Source: Candidatus Gastranaerophilales bacterium
GTDB lineage: Bacteria; Cyanobacteriota; Vampirovibrionia; Gastranaerophilales; Gastranaerophilaceae
Length of the DNA stretch: 64,000 nucleotides
Reading direction: 5' to 3'
Assembly: GCA_944322785.1 (NCBI GenBank)
Contig: CALUPW010000002.1
Location: forward strand, 62,001 to 126,000
Each line of letters opens with the position of its first letter. Within the stretch, counting starts at the first letter, position 1. Positions 9,750-18,149 of the stretch are shown here, piece by piece. Below the pieces are notes generated by a model. It saw nothing but the letters and a program-made list of their open reading frames with translations, was not told the origin of the DNA and made no database searches. The position numbers were made by a program, and so were the translations under genes.

Positions 9750-11009
9750 ATGACGGATTTTATTGAGATTGCAAAGAATGCCAAAGTTTCCTCGCTGCAT
9801 GCCGCCTCGCTGGATGAAAAAGTAAAAAATTCAGCGCTTAAAAAAATGGCAGAGGCAATTGAGGCGGCAAAAGAAGAAATTTTTGAGGCAAACAAAACAG
9901 ATTTGGAACTTGCCCTGCCGCTTGTTGAAAACGGTGAACTTTCAAAGGCGACATTCAACCGTCTTAAACTTGATGAAAACAAAATGCGTGATATGGTTGC
10001 GGGCATTCGTGAAATCGCAAAACTTCCGGATCCTGTCAACAAAAAACTCCTTGTAAGGGAACTTGATGAAGGTTTAACTTTGTATAAAGTTTCCTGTCCT
10101 ATCGGCGTTCTCGGGATAATTTTTGAGGCTCGTCCGGATGTAATTTCACAGATTTCTTCACTTGCTATAAAATCCTCTAATGCAGTAATATTAAAAGGCG
10201 GAAAAGAATCTGCAAATACAAATAAAAAAATTCTTGAAGTTATTAACAGTGCACTTGATAAAGTTGACGGATTTCCGAAAAATGTTATTCAGCAGGTTTT
10301 TACACGTCAGGATGTTGGTGAAATGCTTAAATGCGACGGTTATATCAATTTGATTATTCCCCGTGGCGGAAACAGCCTTGTAAAATTTATCAAAGAAAAT
10401 ACAAAAATTCCGGTTCTCGGGCATGCCGACGGTATCTGTCACATTTTTGTCGATGAAAGTGCGGATTTGCTAACTGCAGAAAAAATTATTACAGATGCAA
10501 AAACTCAATACCCGAGTGCATGCAACAGTGTTGAAACACTTTTAATTCACGAAAATTATCCGCACGCAGACGAACTTCTTGCCGCATTACAGCTTGAGGA
10601 AATCAAACTCATTGACAAACCCGAAAGCTGGGCGCATGAATACGGAGACAAAATTCTTGCATTTAAAATTGTCAAAAATCTTGATGACGCCATAAATCAT
10701 ATAAACAAATACGGTTCAGGGCATACTGATTGTATAATTACAAAAGATATTCCGAACGCAGAAAAGTTTATGAATAATGTGGATTCTGCAGGGGTTTATT
10801 TTAACGTTTCAACAAGGTTTGCGGACGGTTTCCGCTACGGTTTCGGCGCAGAAGTCGGGATATCCACAAACAAAACCCATGCAAGAGGCCCTGTGGGATT
10901 AGAAGGCTTAACTATTTACAAATACAGACTTATTGGCAGCGGTCAGGTAGTATCTGACTACGTTGAAGGCAGAAAACAATTCCATCACAGAGATTTGACA
11001 CAGATTTAA
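9750..11009 (+). CDS. proA: glutamate-5-semialdehyde dehydrogenase (gamma-glutamyl phosphate reductase)
   Basis: 419 residues, family-typical. It reduces gamma-glutamyl phosphate with NADPH to the semialdehyde that cyclises toward proline. Diagnostic segments are IGVLGIIFEARPDVISQI, ILKGGKESANTN, IPRGGNSLVKFI, the catalytic Cys in YPSACNSVETLL, and the conserved end GPVGLEGLTIYKY. AAGGAG (9739-9744) overlaps the proB stop codon and lies 5 nt before the ATG, so the pair is a tight operon. Unlike proB, this gene uses a conventional SD, as expected for an internal operon gene. proC is not in the window. Confidence 0.97.
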   Translation: MTDFIEIAKNAKVSSLHAASLDEKVKNSALKKMAEAIEAAKEEIFEANKTDLELALPLVENGELSKATFNRLKLDENKMRDMVAGIREIAKLPDPVNKKLLVRELDEGLTLYKVSCPIGVLGIIFEARPDVISQISSLAIKSSNAVILKGGKESANTNKKILEVINSALDKVDGFPKNVIQQVFTRQDVGEMLKCDGYINLIIPRGGNSLVKFIKENTKIPVLGHADGICHIFVDESADLLTAEKIITDAKTQYPSACNSVETLLIHENYPHADELLAALQLEEIKLIDKPESWAHEYGDKILAFKIVKNLDDAINHINKYGSGHTDCIITKDIPNAEKFMNNVDSAGVYFNVSTRFADGFRYGFGAEVGISTNKTHARGPVGLEGLTIYKYRLIGSGQVVSDYVEGRKQFHHRDLTQI

Positions 11010-11024
11010 AAAATATGATATTAT
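10995..11024 (+). promoter_or_regulatory. promoter for the repeat-bearing prepilin locus
   Basis: TTGACA (10995-11000) and TATTAT (11019-11024) have an 18-nt spacer. The -35 lies inside the 3' end of proA. Two purine-rich RBS-like runs (AAAGGAG near 11035, AAAGG at 11046) follow before ATG 11060. Confidence 0.55.
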
Positions 11025-11059
11025 GATTTTGCAAAAGGAGCTTTGAAAGGATAAAAAGT

Positions 11060-11122
11060 ATGGAAACTATTGATATGACTGGATTTCAGGGGGGGGGGGC
11101 AACCCGTAAAACTGGCTCCTGA
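11060..11122 (+). pseudogene. 5' leader ORF with 11-G tract, closed by TGA upstream of the prepilin
   Basis: ATG 11060 follows RBS-like AAAGG and reads METIDMTGFQ, then an uninterrupted run of 11 G (11089-11099), then GGATRKTGS and TGA at 11120. It is in the same frame as the prepilin downstream. The second copy (46439 onward) has the same leader, with TGT where this copy has TGA. Removing one G would move the leader into another frame that stays open to about 11330. Either this is the broken natural start of the prepilin gene or a short leader peptide. The G-tract is a candidate slippage site. Confidence 0.45.
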
Positions 11123-11138
11123 TGTGGTTTACAGAAAC

Positions 11139-11449
11139 GTCATTCCGGACCTGATCCGGAATCTATCAATGCAGATAAAGACAGACTCCGGCTCGGGGGC
11201 CGGAGTGACAATGGCAACCGGACGCCACATACCAAATCCCGTCACTCTGACAAAAGTCAGAGTTTATCAATGCCGGTTAATTCAATATGTCACCCTGAAC
11301 TTGTTTCAAAATCTCAAAATAAAGAAATAGATTCCGGCTCGCAGGCCGGAATGACGAAACCGTTACCTGTGTATTTGCCATGTCATTCTGAGCTTGACTC
11401 AGAATCTATCAATGTTGATAACAGACTCCGGCTCGCAGGCCGGAGTGAC
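11139..11449. repeat. cluster of dispersed palindromic elements, copy 1
   Basis: Modules begin GTCAYTC and carry a short hairpin, then GAATCTATCAATG. They often pair head-to-head so that GTCATTCCGG at one end matches CCGGAGTGAC at the other. Units seen: 11139-11209 (complete), 11241-11263 (half, arms ACTCTGAC/GTCAGAGT), 11289-11354 (mixed) and 11382-11449 (complete). The segment 11131-11308 is identical, by eye, to 46511-46688. All three forward frames stay largely open, giving repeat-encoded peptides such as CHPELVS, HSELDSESIN and VIPDLIRNL. Confidence 0.85.
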
Positions 11450-12109
11450 CAATTAAGCCGCAAAGCCGCTTTTACCATGGCAGAGGTTTTGATAACACTT
11501 GGCATAATAGGAATAATAGCCGCAATGACGCTGCCGTCTTTAATTCACAGAGCTGAAAGAAAGATTCTGGCGCAGCAATTCAAAAAATCGTATGCAAACA
11601 TTCAAAACGCAATCAATTTGGTGCAAGCTGACTGGGGCGCGCCTTATGAATGCTACTGGCAGCAGAATGGTGGTGAAAGCAATGGTTATAATCTTGAACA
11701 ATGTTCAGAATTTTGGACAGCGTTTTTAAAGAAAATCAGATATATACAAGTTTGCAAACGTGATGACTATGAATGTCATCCGAAGTACAAAACAAAATCC
11801 GAAGTTCTGGCTGAAGGCGGTGAAGTTATTAACAATTCTTGCTCAATGAATTTTTCTTATGCAAATTTTTACATATTAAATGACGGCACGTATATAATGA
11901 TAAAAAATGATAACCCTGGAGTGTCACACCATCAGGTATATTTTCTGATAGATGTCAACGGCAAAAGAGGGCCGAACAAATGGGGATATGACCTTTATTA
12001 CCTGACACTGAACCGTGAGGATTTGAAAAAAGACGTGATAGTTGCAAATGAAGTTTGCGCAATGAAAGAAAAAGGCGGAATGTATATTAATGAAATGTTA
12101 TTAGAGTAA
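11270..12109 (+). CDS. prepilin-like protein with repeat-derived N-terminal extension
   Basis: The recognisable protein starts at KAAFTMAEVLITLGIIG (about residue 66), followed by a hydrophobic helix and a ~185-residue Cys-containing domain (ECYWQQ, EQCSEF, VCKRDDYECHPKYKTK, NEVCAMKEKGG). The first ATG in frame is 11270. It lies in repeat DNA without an SD, so the first 65 residues are translated palindromic elements. A plausible older start, ATG 11060, is cut off by TGA 11120. A normal prepilin leader has about 5-25 residues, so processing of this long form is doubtful unless cleavage is still at the A-F bond. The paralogue at 46467 has a very similar C-terminal domain. Expression state is uncertain. 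Confidence 0.65.
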   Translation: MPVNSICHPELVSKSQNKEIDSGSQAGMTKPLPVYLPCHSELDSESINVDNRLRLAGRSDQLSRKAAFTMAEVLITLGIIGIIAAMTLPSLIHRAERKILAQQFKKSYANIQNAINLVQADWGAPYECYWQQNGGESNGYNLEQCSEFWTAFLKKIRYIQVCKRDDYECHPKYKTKSEVLAEGGEVINNSCSMNFSYANFYILNDGTYIMIKNDNPGVSHHQVYFLIDVNGKRGPNKWGYDLYYLTLNREDLKKDVIVANEVCAMKEKGGMYINEMLLE

Positions 12110-12131
12110 AGGTTTGTGGATTGATTGCAAA

Positions 12132-12160
12132 ACGGGCGCCGCATTTGCGGCGCCCGTCTT
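12132..12160. terminator. strong bidirectional terminator (prepilin / metG)
   Basis: GC-rich 11-nt arms ACGGGCGCCGC (12132-12142) and GCGGCGCCCGT (12147-12157) surround an ATTT loop. It sits between convergent genes. Confidence 0.85.
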
Positions 12161-12172
12161 GTTAATCAAAAA

Positions 12173-13756
12173 TTACTTCTTGCTTTTGTCTGCAAGTTCG
12201 CTGTCCATCCTTAAAAATACGGGTTTTATATCTTCTTTTGTGATAAGTTTGCCGGTTTTAAGGTTCTTAGCGGTGAGCTTGTCAAGATTGACTGCCTGCA
12301 AATCAAACGAAAGCTGTGACGCCATTCTTTGCGCAATGTTCGGACAATACGGGTAAATCAGAGCCGAAATAATGCACATAATTTCAAGAACCGTTGTTAA
12401 TACCTGTCCGCATTCAATCATTTTTTCTTCTTTAGCAAGTGTCCACGGTGCATTGTCGGTTACATATTTATTTGTCATATCAACAAGTTGAATGATTTCA
12501 TTCCCTGCCTCTGCAATTTCAAAGTTGTCAAAATGGCTTTTTACTAAATCAATTTTGTTTTTTGCAGCCTGTAAAAGACTTTTAGAACCCGCAACCAACT
12601 CTTTTTCATTAACGTCAAATTCAGGTTTAATTTCACCGTCAAAATATTTTACAAGCATAGAAAGAGTTCTGTTTAAAAGATTTCCCATAGAATTTGCCAG
12701 ATGAGCATTGACTTTTTCTTTGAAATCTTCATCGGAGTAATTCCCGTCTTTTCCGCATGGGGCAGATACCGCCATATAATAACGGAACGGATCTGGAATA
12801 TCAAGTTCAAAGTTTTCAAGAACCGATGTCGGCGAAATTACGTTGCCCAGAGATTTTGACATTTTGCTTTCATCAATCGTAATCCAGCCGTGCGCAAAAA
12901 TGTGTTTTGGAAGCGGAACGCCCAGAGCAAGCAAAAACGCAGGCCAGTAAATACTGTGGAATTTCAAAATATCTTTTCCGATAACATGAACGTCAGCGGG
13001 CCAGTATTTTTTGAATTTCTCGGACGGATTTTCAGTGTCATAACCGAGCGCTGTTATGTAGTTTGAAAGTGCATCAATCCAAACATATATAGTCTGATCT
13101 TTATCATCAAGAACATCAATTGCCCATTGAACGTTGTCTTTTGAACGGGAAACGGAAATGTCCTGAATGTCTTCCAGCTGATTTAAAACCTCATTTGCTC
13201 TGAATTGCGGAATGATAAAATCGGGATTTTCTTTAATATGTTTGATAAGAGCATCTTTATATTTTGTAAGTTTAAAGAAATAATTTTCTTCACTTACAAT
13301 CTCCGGCTTTTTAAGGTGATCCGGACAAAGCCCGTCTTCAGTCAGGTCTTTTTCATTCAAAAAGCATTCACAGCCGGAACAGTAAAGCCCTTCATATTTG
13401 TGTTTGTAAATGTCACCCTGTTCAACAAGTTTTTTAAATATTTTTTGAACAATTGCTTCATGATCTTCATCTGTTGTCCTGATAAACCTTGTATAATCAA
13501 TATCAAGCGCCTTCCATGCATCTTTAAACGACTGTGCATTAATATCGCAGAGCTCTTTCGGTGTAATACCCTTTTCTGCTGCAGTTTTCTGAATTTTTAT
13601 GCCGTGTTCATCCGTTCCCGTCAGGAAAAACACATCATCACATCTTTGTGAATAATGGCGTGCAATTATATCGGTCAAAATCTTTTCGTAAGCATGTCCG
13701 ATGTGCGGAGCACCGTTTACGTAATCTATTGCGGTTGTTAAATAAAATTTTTCCAT
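12173..13756 (-). CDS. metG: methionyl-tRNA synthetase
   Basis: 527 residues. This class I synthetase charges tRNA-Met. The HIGH-type motif is PHIGHAYEKI near residue 18, the KMSKS loop is KMSKSLGNV near 300, and the connective peptide holds a single cysteine knuckle region (YCSGCECF, CPDHL), the short one-zinc form. The C-terminal EMAP/Trbp111-like dimerisation domain of many bacterial MetRS is absent, so this is the short form. An AGAGGG lies upstream of the ATG but with long spacing. Neighbours are unrelated. Confidence 0.96.
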   Translation of the reverse strand: MEKFYLTTAIDYVNGAPHIGHAYEKILTDIIARHYSQRCDDVFFLTGTDEHGIKIQKTAAEKGITPKELCDINAQSFKDAWKALDIDYTRFIRTTDEDHEAIVQKIFKKLVEQGDIYKHKYEGLYCSGCECFLNEKDLTEDGLCPDHLKKPEIVSEENYFFKLTKYKDALIKHIKENPDFIIPQFRANEVLNQLEDIQDISVSRSKDNVQWAIDVLDDKDQTIYVWIDALSNYITALGYDTENPSEKFKKYWPADVHVIGKDILKFHSIYWPAFLLALGVPLPKHIFAHGWITIDESKMSKSLGNVISPTSVLENFELDIPDPFRYYMAVSAPCGKDGNYSDEDFKEKVNAHLANSMGNLLNRTLSMLVKYFDGEIKPEFDVNEKELVAGSKSLLQAAKNKIDLVKSHFDNFEIAEAGNEIIQLVDMTNKYVTDNAPWTLAKEEKMIECGQVLTTVLEIMCIISALIYPYCPNIAQRMASQLSFDLQAVNLDKLTAKNLKTGKLITKEDIKPVFLRMDSELADKSKK

Positions 13757-13933
13757 ATATTCAAATTCCCTCTTTTACCTTTAATTCCTTTAAAAAAATT
13801 GTAGCATAAAATAACCGGTTGCTTAAATACATAATTTTTTATATGTATGTAAAAATTAATGAATTAAAAAAGCAGTAAAATTATTAGCAAGACAAAATTA
13901 TGATAGTTGCTGCTCGCATGTATATATCCTTGA

Positions 13934-14890
13934 TTAATTCCCGTTTAAAAAACATGCGCTCGTATGACTTTCACCGACCGTAAAATCCGGCGGAATATTT
14001 TGGCTGCACGGTTCAAAACATTTTTTGCATCTCGGATGAAATCTGCACCCTGTAATATCCTGATGAATTGTCGGCGGCTGTCCCTGAATTGTTTCAAGCA
14101 AAGTTCCACGTTTTGCCGGTATGGAGTTTAAAAGAGCATGTGAATACGGATGATTTGGTTTTTCAAAAAACTCTTTTGCAGGCGCCCGCTCAACTATTCG
14201 CCCTGCGTACATAACAGCAATTTCATCGGCATTTTCACCGACAAGCGCCAGATCATGCGTGATTAACAAGACAGATGTGCCAAGTTCGGATTTTATATCC
14301 GTCAAAAGTTTCATAATCTGAGCCTGAATCGTTACATCAAGTGCGGTCGTAGGTTCATCCGCAATCAAAATCTCAGCATGACATGCAAGAGCCATTGCAA
14401 TTATCGCTCTCTGTTTCATCCCGCCCGAAAACTCATGCGGATAGGATTTTAATCTTTCCGCTGCACAAGGAATCTGCACCATTTCAAGCGCCTCAACCGC
14501 CTTTTTTTTAGCTTCGCTCCCGTGTAAATTCTGATGAATTTTTATAACTTCCAAAAGCTGGTTTTCAATTGTATAAAGCGGATTAAGCGAGGTCATCGGA
14601 TCCTGCGGTATTAGAGCAATTTTTGCCCCGCGAATTTTTTGCATTTCACATTCGGGCAGCTCTAATAGATTTTGATTTTTATAAAAAATTTCTCCGCCCG
14701 TTATGTTTGCACTTTTGGGCAAAAGCCTTAAAATGCTCATTGCGCTCATCGTTTTTCCGCAACCGCTCTCCCCGACCAGTGCAAGAGTTTTGCCCCGATT
14801 AAGTTCAAAGTTTATGTCAAAAAGCGCCTGACGAAAGCCATTTTCTGTTTTAAATCCCAAATTTAAATTTTTGACTTCCAATATTTTCAT
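13934..14890 (-). CDS. peptide/nickel-type ABC transporter ATP-binding protein (DppD/OppD-like)
   Basis: 318 residues. Walker A is GESGCGKT near residue 40, the Q-loop is IPQDPMTSLNP, the ABC signature is FSGGMKQR near 150, and Walker B is ILIADEPTTALD. The H-loop is ITHDLAL. The C-terminal oligo_HPY segment (NHPYSHALLNSIP through GCRFHPRCKKC) is typical of the dipeptide/oligopeptide subfamily, which powers peptide uptake. No permease, second ATPase or substrate-binding gene is adjacent, so the rest of the transporter must be elsewhere or this ATPase is an orphan. TATAAT on minus (14903-14898) ends 7 nt before the ATG, close to leaderless. Confidence 0.85.
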   Translation of the reverse strand: MKILEVKNLNLGFKTENGFRQALFDINFELNRGKTLALVGESGCGKTMSAMSILRLLPKSANITGGEIFYKNQNLLELPECEMQKIRGAKIALIPQDPMTSLNPLYTIENQLLEVIKIHQNLHGSEAKKKAVEALEMVQIPCAAERLKSYPHEFSGGMKQRAIIAMALACHAEILIADEPTTALDVTIQAQIMKLLTDIKSELGTSVLLITHDLALVGENADEIAVMYAGRIVERAPAKEFFEKPNHPYSHALLNSIPAKRGTLLETIQGQPPTIHQDITGCRFHPRCKKCFEPCSQNIPPDFTVGESHTSACFLNGN

Positions 14891-15043
14891 ATATCAAATT
14901 ATACACGATAAATCAAAAAACAAATAACTCAACAGGATAACTTTAAAATGAAGATGAAACACGAAGAATCCCTATGATTTAGTTTATCACTCCGGATTTG
15001 ATTCAGCGTCAATTCTGTTCAATCAATCGCCAACCTCATCCCC

Positions 15044-15113
15044 GTCACTCCGGACTTGATCCGGAGTCTGTTTCTATCTGCATTGATAGATTCTGAGTCA
15101 AGCTCAGAATGAC
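15044..15113. repeat. palindromic element, complete head-to-head unit
   Basis: It begins GTCACTCCGGACTTGATCC and ends AGCTCAGAATGAC. The two halves have their own small hairpins (CTCCGG/CCGGAG and TTCTGA/TCAGAA) and join through the TATCTGCATTGATAGA core. It is the same family as the clusters at 11139 and 46519, here in non-coding DNA and in opposite orientation. Confidence 0.8.
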
Positions 15114-15182
15114 GGAATGGTGCCCGTCGACGCCGACACGGCTCAGTCATGAAAAAAAGTCACATGTGACAGTACCCTATAC

Positions 15183-15210
15183 GTCATTCCGGCCTCCGAG
15201 CCGGAATCTA
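15183..15210. repeat. palindromic element, single half
   Basis: GTCATTCCGG, then a loop, then CCGGAATCTA. It has the hairpin of the family without the second half. Confidence 0.7.
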
Positions 15211-15559
15211 TTTAATCAATCCGCCGCAATAGCGGAGTCAACATGAATTGCGGGCGAAGCGGACGTAAAAGGCGGGTATTCTTTGAGCGAGGCGAAGAAT
15301 CGTATTAACACCCATCTAAAATCGCAACACAATCAGTTTTCACAAAATATAATTTATTATTTAAAATGTTACAAAATATTAAGATAGTTTTAAAACAAGC
15401 AAAACCTTTATATGAAGCAGGTTTCTGTCACCTAAAAATGGTGCAAAAGCATGTAATCATGCAATTTTCGGACACAAAAATTTTTTATAAAAGCATAGGG
15501 GTAAAATAGCACACACTATTTTATGAAAAAGAAAAGGTCAAATTTGAAAGGGGAAAATT

Positions 15560-17245
15560 ATGACAGAAGCAGCAAAAGGAGTTTCTGAGCAATCTATCGG
15601 GTATGTGGACGGACAATACAGACGGTCACGACTTGAGAGAATGAAAGCAAGAGCACTGAAAACGAGCAGGGAAGCAAGAAGCGTTTTCAAGGAGGAAAAA
15701 ACAGCGGAATATAAGCAAAATATTCCCGAGCTGACCAATCGTGAAGCAAAATCTTTCGGTAAAAAGGCAATGCAGAACGAAACGGCAGCAGCAAGAGTAG
15801 ATGACAGAATGGTTTACATTGATCAAAACAAAATGAGCGCCGTTCAATCAGTAATGCCGGACAGAGATCATGTTTATATTGACAATGAAAAAGTCCGTAA
15901 AATAATTGCTGAAAATCCCGAGGATTTTTATATTGGCGGGGAATTTTCAAGCGACCAGTATAAAAGAAGGTTTGGCGGCTTTACAGGTTTTGACAACAAA
16001 GGTAATTTGGATGAAATTGCAACAGCATCCGCAGATTACGGCGTAAGCAAGAGAACAATCAGAAAAGCTATGAAATATGCAGGTTACGATGTGGAAAAAG
16101 ATTTGACATGGCTGTATAAATCACTTGCATTCCTTGGCGTTCTCGGTGTAACTACCGGAACAGGCTCGCTTTTAGGTTCAAGATTCGTAAGTAATGTCTG
16201 GGGTGTTCATCAGGATGGAACAATTGAATTTTTGGATCCAATCGAATCAACACATAATTCCACACTTGTTGGAGGATTGCGTGGTTTATTATCAGGTTTG
16301 ATTCCAGCAATAGCACTTGCGGCGGTTGTTAAAGATAACGGCGGAAAAGATATCTTTAACGGCAATACAGCTGAAGAAATTGTTGCAAAAGGCGAAAAGA
16401 ACATAGAAACCAGAATCAGAGGCAAAAAGAATCAGAAAATGATGAAAGCTTTATTAAGAATGGAAAATATTTCCGATGAAGATAAAGCATTCATTCTGAA
16501 ACTTGCCTACGGTGAATTGACGGGCAAAAAGGTTAATGACCGTGAACTTGTTGCAGCCTATGAAATCGCAAACTTCTACAATAAACATCCGGAACTTGAT
16601 CCGAAAGATTTTGACAAACTTCCGGGATTGGAGGTTAATAATGACGTTAATATTACTCCTGCAGGTGGTGATGATAACAATGACGGCGATGACGGCGATG
16701 ATGGCGGCGATAATGATGAAACCGGTTCAGAACCGGTAGGGCAACCAGCACTCTGCGATTTGAGTGTCGGTAAAACTGACGGCGTAAATGCTCATGATTA
16801 TTATGTACGTGCAGGTATAAAGGAAAAAGATAAGAACGGTAATATAGTTACAAAAGGTGACAACCCGTACAACATCGTAATGGGCAAATACAAAAGAGCC
16901 GACGGTAAACAGATGACTCATGACGACATTATGGCAGTTCGTAATCAAATCTTCGGTAAAAACAACGGTTTGAAACAGGGTAAAATTCAATTGCCAGATG
17001 AAGTCAGCGTAAACAATGTTGATTATGAATATATTGACGGCAACGTCAAACTCGGAACGGTTGCAAACGGCGGCAAGATGAACTTCTTTAAACCGGTTGT
17101 ATATCCCGGGAACAGTTACTATGTAAAAGACTGTAACAACAATGTTTTACGTGACAAGCTGCCGAGTGAAGAAAAGGCAAATGAAGAAGCAAGTAAACTT
17201 GCAAAAGAAAACCCCAATAAATATATCTTTTTACCGCAAAAATAA
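15560..17245 (+). CDS. hypothetical 561-aa protein with hydrophobic middle and Asp-rich linker
   Basis: No family is recognised. Residues ~1-70 are very basic and Arg/Lys-rich (RRSRLERMKARALK). Residues ~190-260 hold two hydrophobic, Gly-rich stretches (SLAFLGVLGVTTGTGSLLG and LRGLLSGLIPAIALAAVV) that may be membrane segments. Around 370-390 there is an acidic Asp/Gly/Asn linker of about 25 residues. The C-terminal ~160 residues form a separate globular region with repeated YYVxxGxxxKDKNGN-like and GNSYYVKD elements. AAAGGGG precedes the ATG, and a strong terminator follows. The layout suggests a membrane or surface protein with an exposed C-terminal domain, perhaps lineage-specific. Confidence 0.6.
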   Translation: MTEAAKGVSEQSIGYVDGQYRRSRLERMKARALKTSREARSVFKEEKTAEYKQNIPELTNREAKSFGKKAMQNETAAARVDDRMVYIDQNKMSAVQSVMPDRDHVYIDNEKVRKIIAENPEDFYIGGEFSSDQYKRRFGGFTGFDNKGNLDEIATASADYGVSKRTIRKAMKYAGYDVEKDLTWLYKSLAFLGVLGVTTGTGSLLGSRFVSNVWGVHQDGTIEFLDPIESTHNSTLVGGLRGLLSGLIPAIALAAVVKDNGGKDIFNGNTAEEIVAKGEKNIETRIRGKKNQKMMKALLRMENISDEDKAFILKLAYGELTGKKVNDRELVAAYEIANFYNKHPELDPKDFDKLPGLEVNNDVNITPAGGDDNNDGDDGDDGGDNDETGSEPVGQPALCDLSVGKTDGVNAHDYYVRAGIKEKDKNGNIVTKGDNPYNIVMGKYKRADGKQMTHDDIMAVRNQIFGKNNGLKQGKIQLPDEVSVNNVDYEYIDGNVKLGTVANGGKMNFFKPVVYPGNSYYVKDCNNNVLRDKLPSEEKANEEASKLAKENPNKYIFLPQK

Positions 17246-17266
17246 AATCTGTCTGTATTTATATAA

Positions 17267-17300
17267 AAAAGCGGCAGCCTTCAAGGCTGCCGCTTTTCAA
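17267..17300 (+). terminator. Rho-independent terminator
   Basis: AAAAGCGGCAGCCT (17267-17280) and AGGCTGCCGCTTTT (17284-17297) form a perfect 14-bp stem with a 3-nt loop. It can work in both directions. Confidence 0.9.
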
Positions 17301-17354
17301 TTTCTGTACGTAAATAAAAATATCTAAGGTAATAAAACCCGTCTTGTAATCATA

Positions 17355-18149
17355 TTAATCCCCGATAATTTTTACCCCATCTTTAACTGCAAAAAGTCCG
17401 TTTTTAATCCAGTAACCTTCATGCGGTAAAAATTCTTTTCCAATTAAAAAATATGTTGAACCCGAACCGGACATCATTGACTCCGGATAAAGTTCTTTAA
17501 TTTTTTGAAGTTCTTTGTAATCATCAAGGACTGCCCATTCCAGATCATTTTTGAAATTTTGGCGCCCTGCTTCATTTTTGGATTTTTTCTCCGAAAATTT
17601 AGTGTAAGCTTCTTTTGCGCTGATACCGAGATTTAAAGGTTTGATTAAAGAAAGATTAAACTCCTGAAAATCAAGTTTTTCAAGAATTTCTCCTCTGCCT
17701 TCTGTCATCTGTCTGCCGCCTTCAAGACAAAAGTTCAAATCAGAGCCGAGTTTTGCGCAAAGTGTGTGAACTTTTTCGTTGTTTAAAGGTCGTTCGAAAA
17801 ATTCGTTCATTCCTTTTAAAATTCCTGCTGCATCCGTGCTCCCGCCGGCAAGTCCGGCAGCTACCGGAATATTTTTCTCTATATATACAGAAATCTTGTG
17901 GGGCGAAAGGTTTACCGTTTCAATAAATAACAAAATCGCTTTGTAAACCAGATTTTTTTCATTGTAAGGAATTTCCGTAGTGTTTCCCGAAAGGTTAATT
18001 TCAAATTTTTTTCTAGGCTCACAGTTAAGCGTCAAATAATCATACAAACTGATAGTCTGCATAATGCTTTCAATATTATGAAAACCGTCGGGGCGTTTTG
18101 AAGTTACCTTTAAATCAAGATTAATCTTTGCGGGACACTGAATTTTCAT
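17355..18149 (-). CDS. ispE: 4-diphosphocytidyl-2-C-methyl-D-erythritol kinase
   Basis: 264 residues, GHMP kinase family. It phosphorylates CDP-ME in the MEP isoprenoid pathway. AKINLDLKVTSKRPDGFHNIES at the N-terminus is diagnostic, the ATP loop is PVAAGLAGGSTDAAG near residue 92, and GSDLNFCL and MSGSGSTYFLIG complete the family signature. It overlaps the end of rsmA by 29 nt, so the two form an operon, an arrangement common in bacteria. dxr (42642) and ispD (50437) elsewhere in the window belong to the same pathway. Confidence 0.95.
   Translation of the reverse strand: MKIQCPAKINLDLKVTSKRPDGFHNIESIMQTISLYDYLTLNCEPRKKFEINLSGNTTEIPYNEKNLVYKAILLFIETVNLSPHKISVYIEKNIPVAAGLAGGSTDAAGILKGMNEFFERPLNNEKVHTLCAKLGSDLNFCLEGGRQMTEGRGEILEKLDFQEFNLSLIKPLNLGISAKEAYTKFSEKKSKNEAGRQNFKNDLEWAVLDDYKELQKIKELYPESMMSGSGSTYFLIGKEFLPHEGYWIKNGLFAVKDGVKIIGD

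Larger units (their letters stand above)
14891..15559. other. 669-bp gene-free region with palindromic repeats
   Basis: It lies between divergent genes. It holds one complete head-to-head palindromic element (15044-15113), a single unit (15183-15210), a perfect 12-bp palindrome GTCACATGTGAC (15159-15170), and a weak ATTCTT/AAGAAT hairpin near 15280. Further on is a small hairpin GCATG-TAAT-CATGC near 15450. The last ~60 bp carry an AT-rich promoter-like stretch (GGGGTAAAATAG) and the RBS AAAGGGG of the gene at 15560. No convincing ORF was seen. Confidence 0.7.

Noticed and set aside
11124-11330. 68-aa ORF (MVYRNVIPDLIRNL...) as a gene
   Set aside because: It is translated palindromic repeat; the same kind of ORF occurs in copy 2 at 46504. 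Not a protein-coding gene by other evidence.
14891-15559. Transposon or integrated element in the gene-free region
   Set aside because: No transposase ORF, no terminal inverted repeats of IS type and no target duplication were seen; only palindromic elements.
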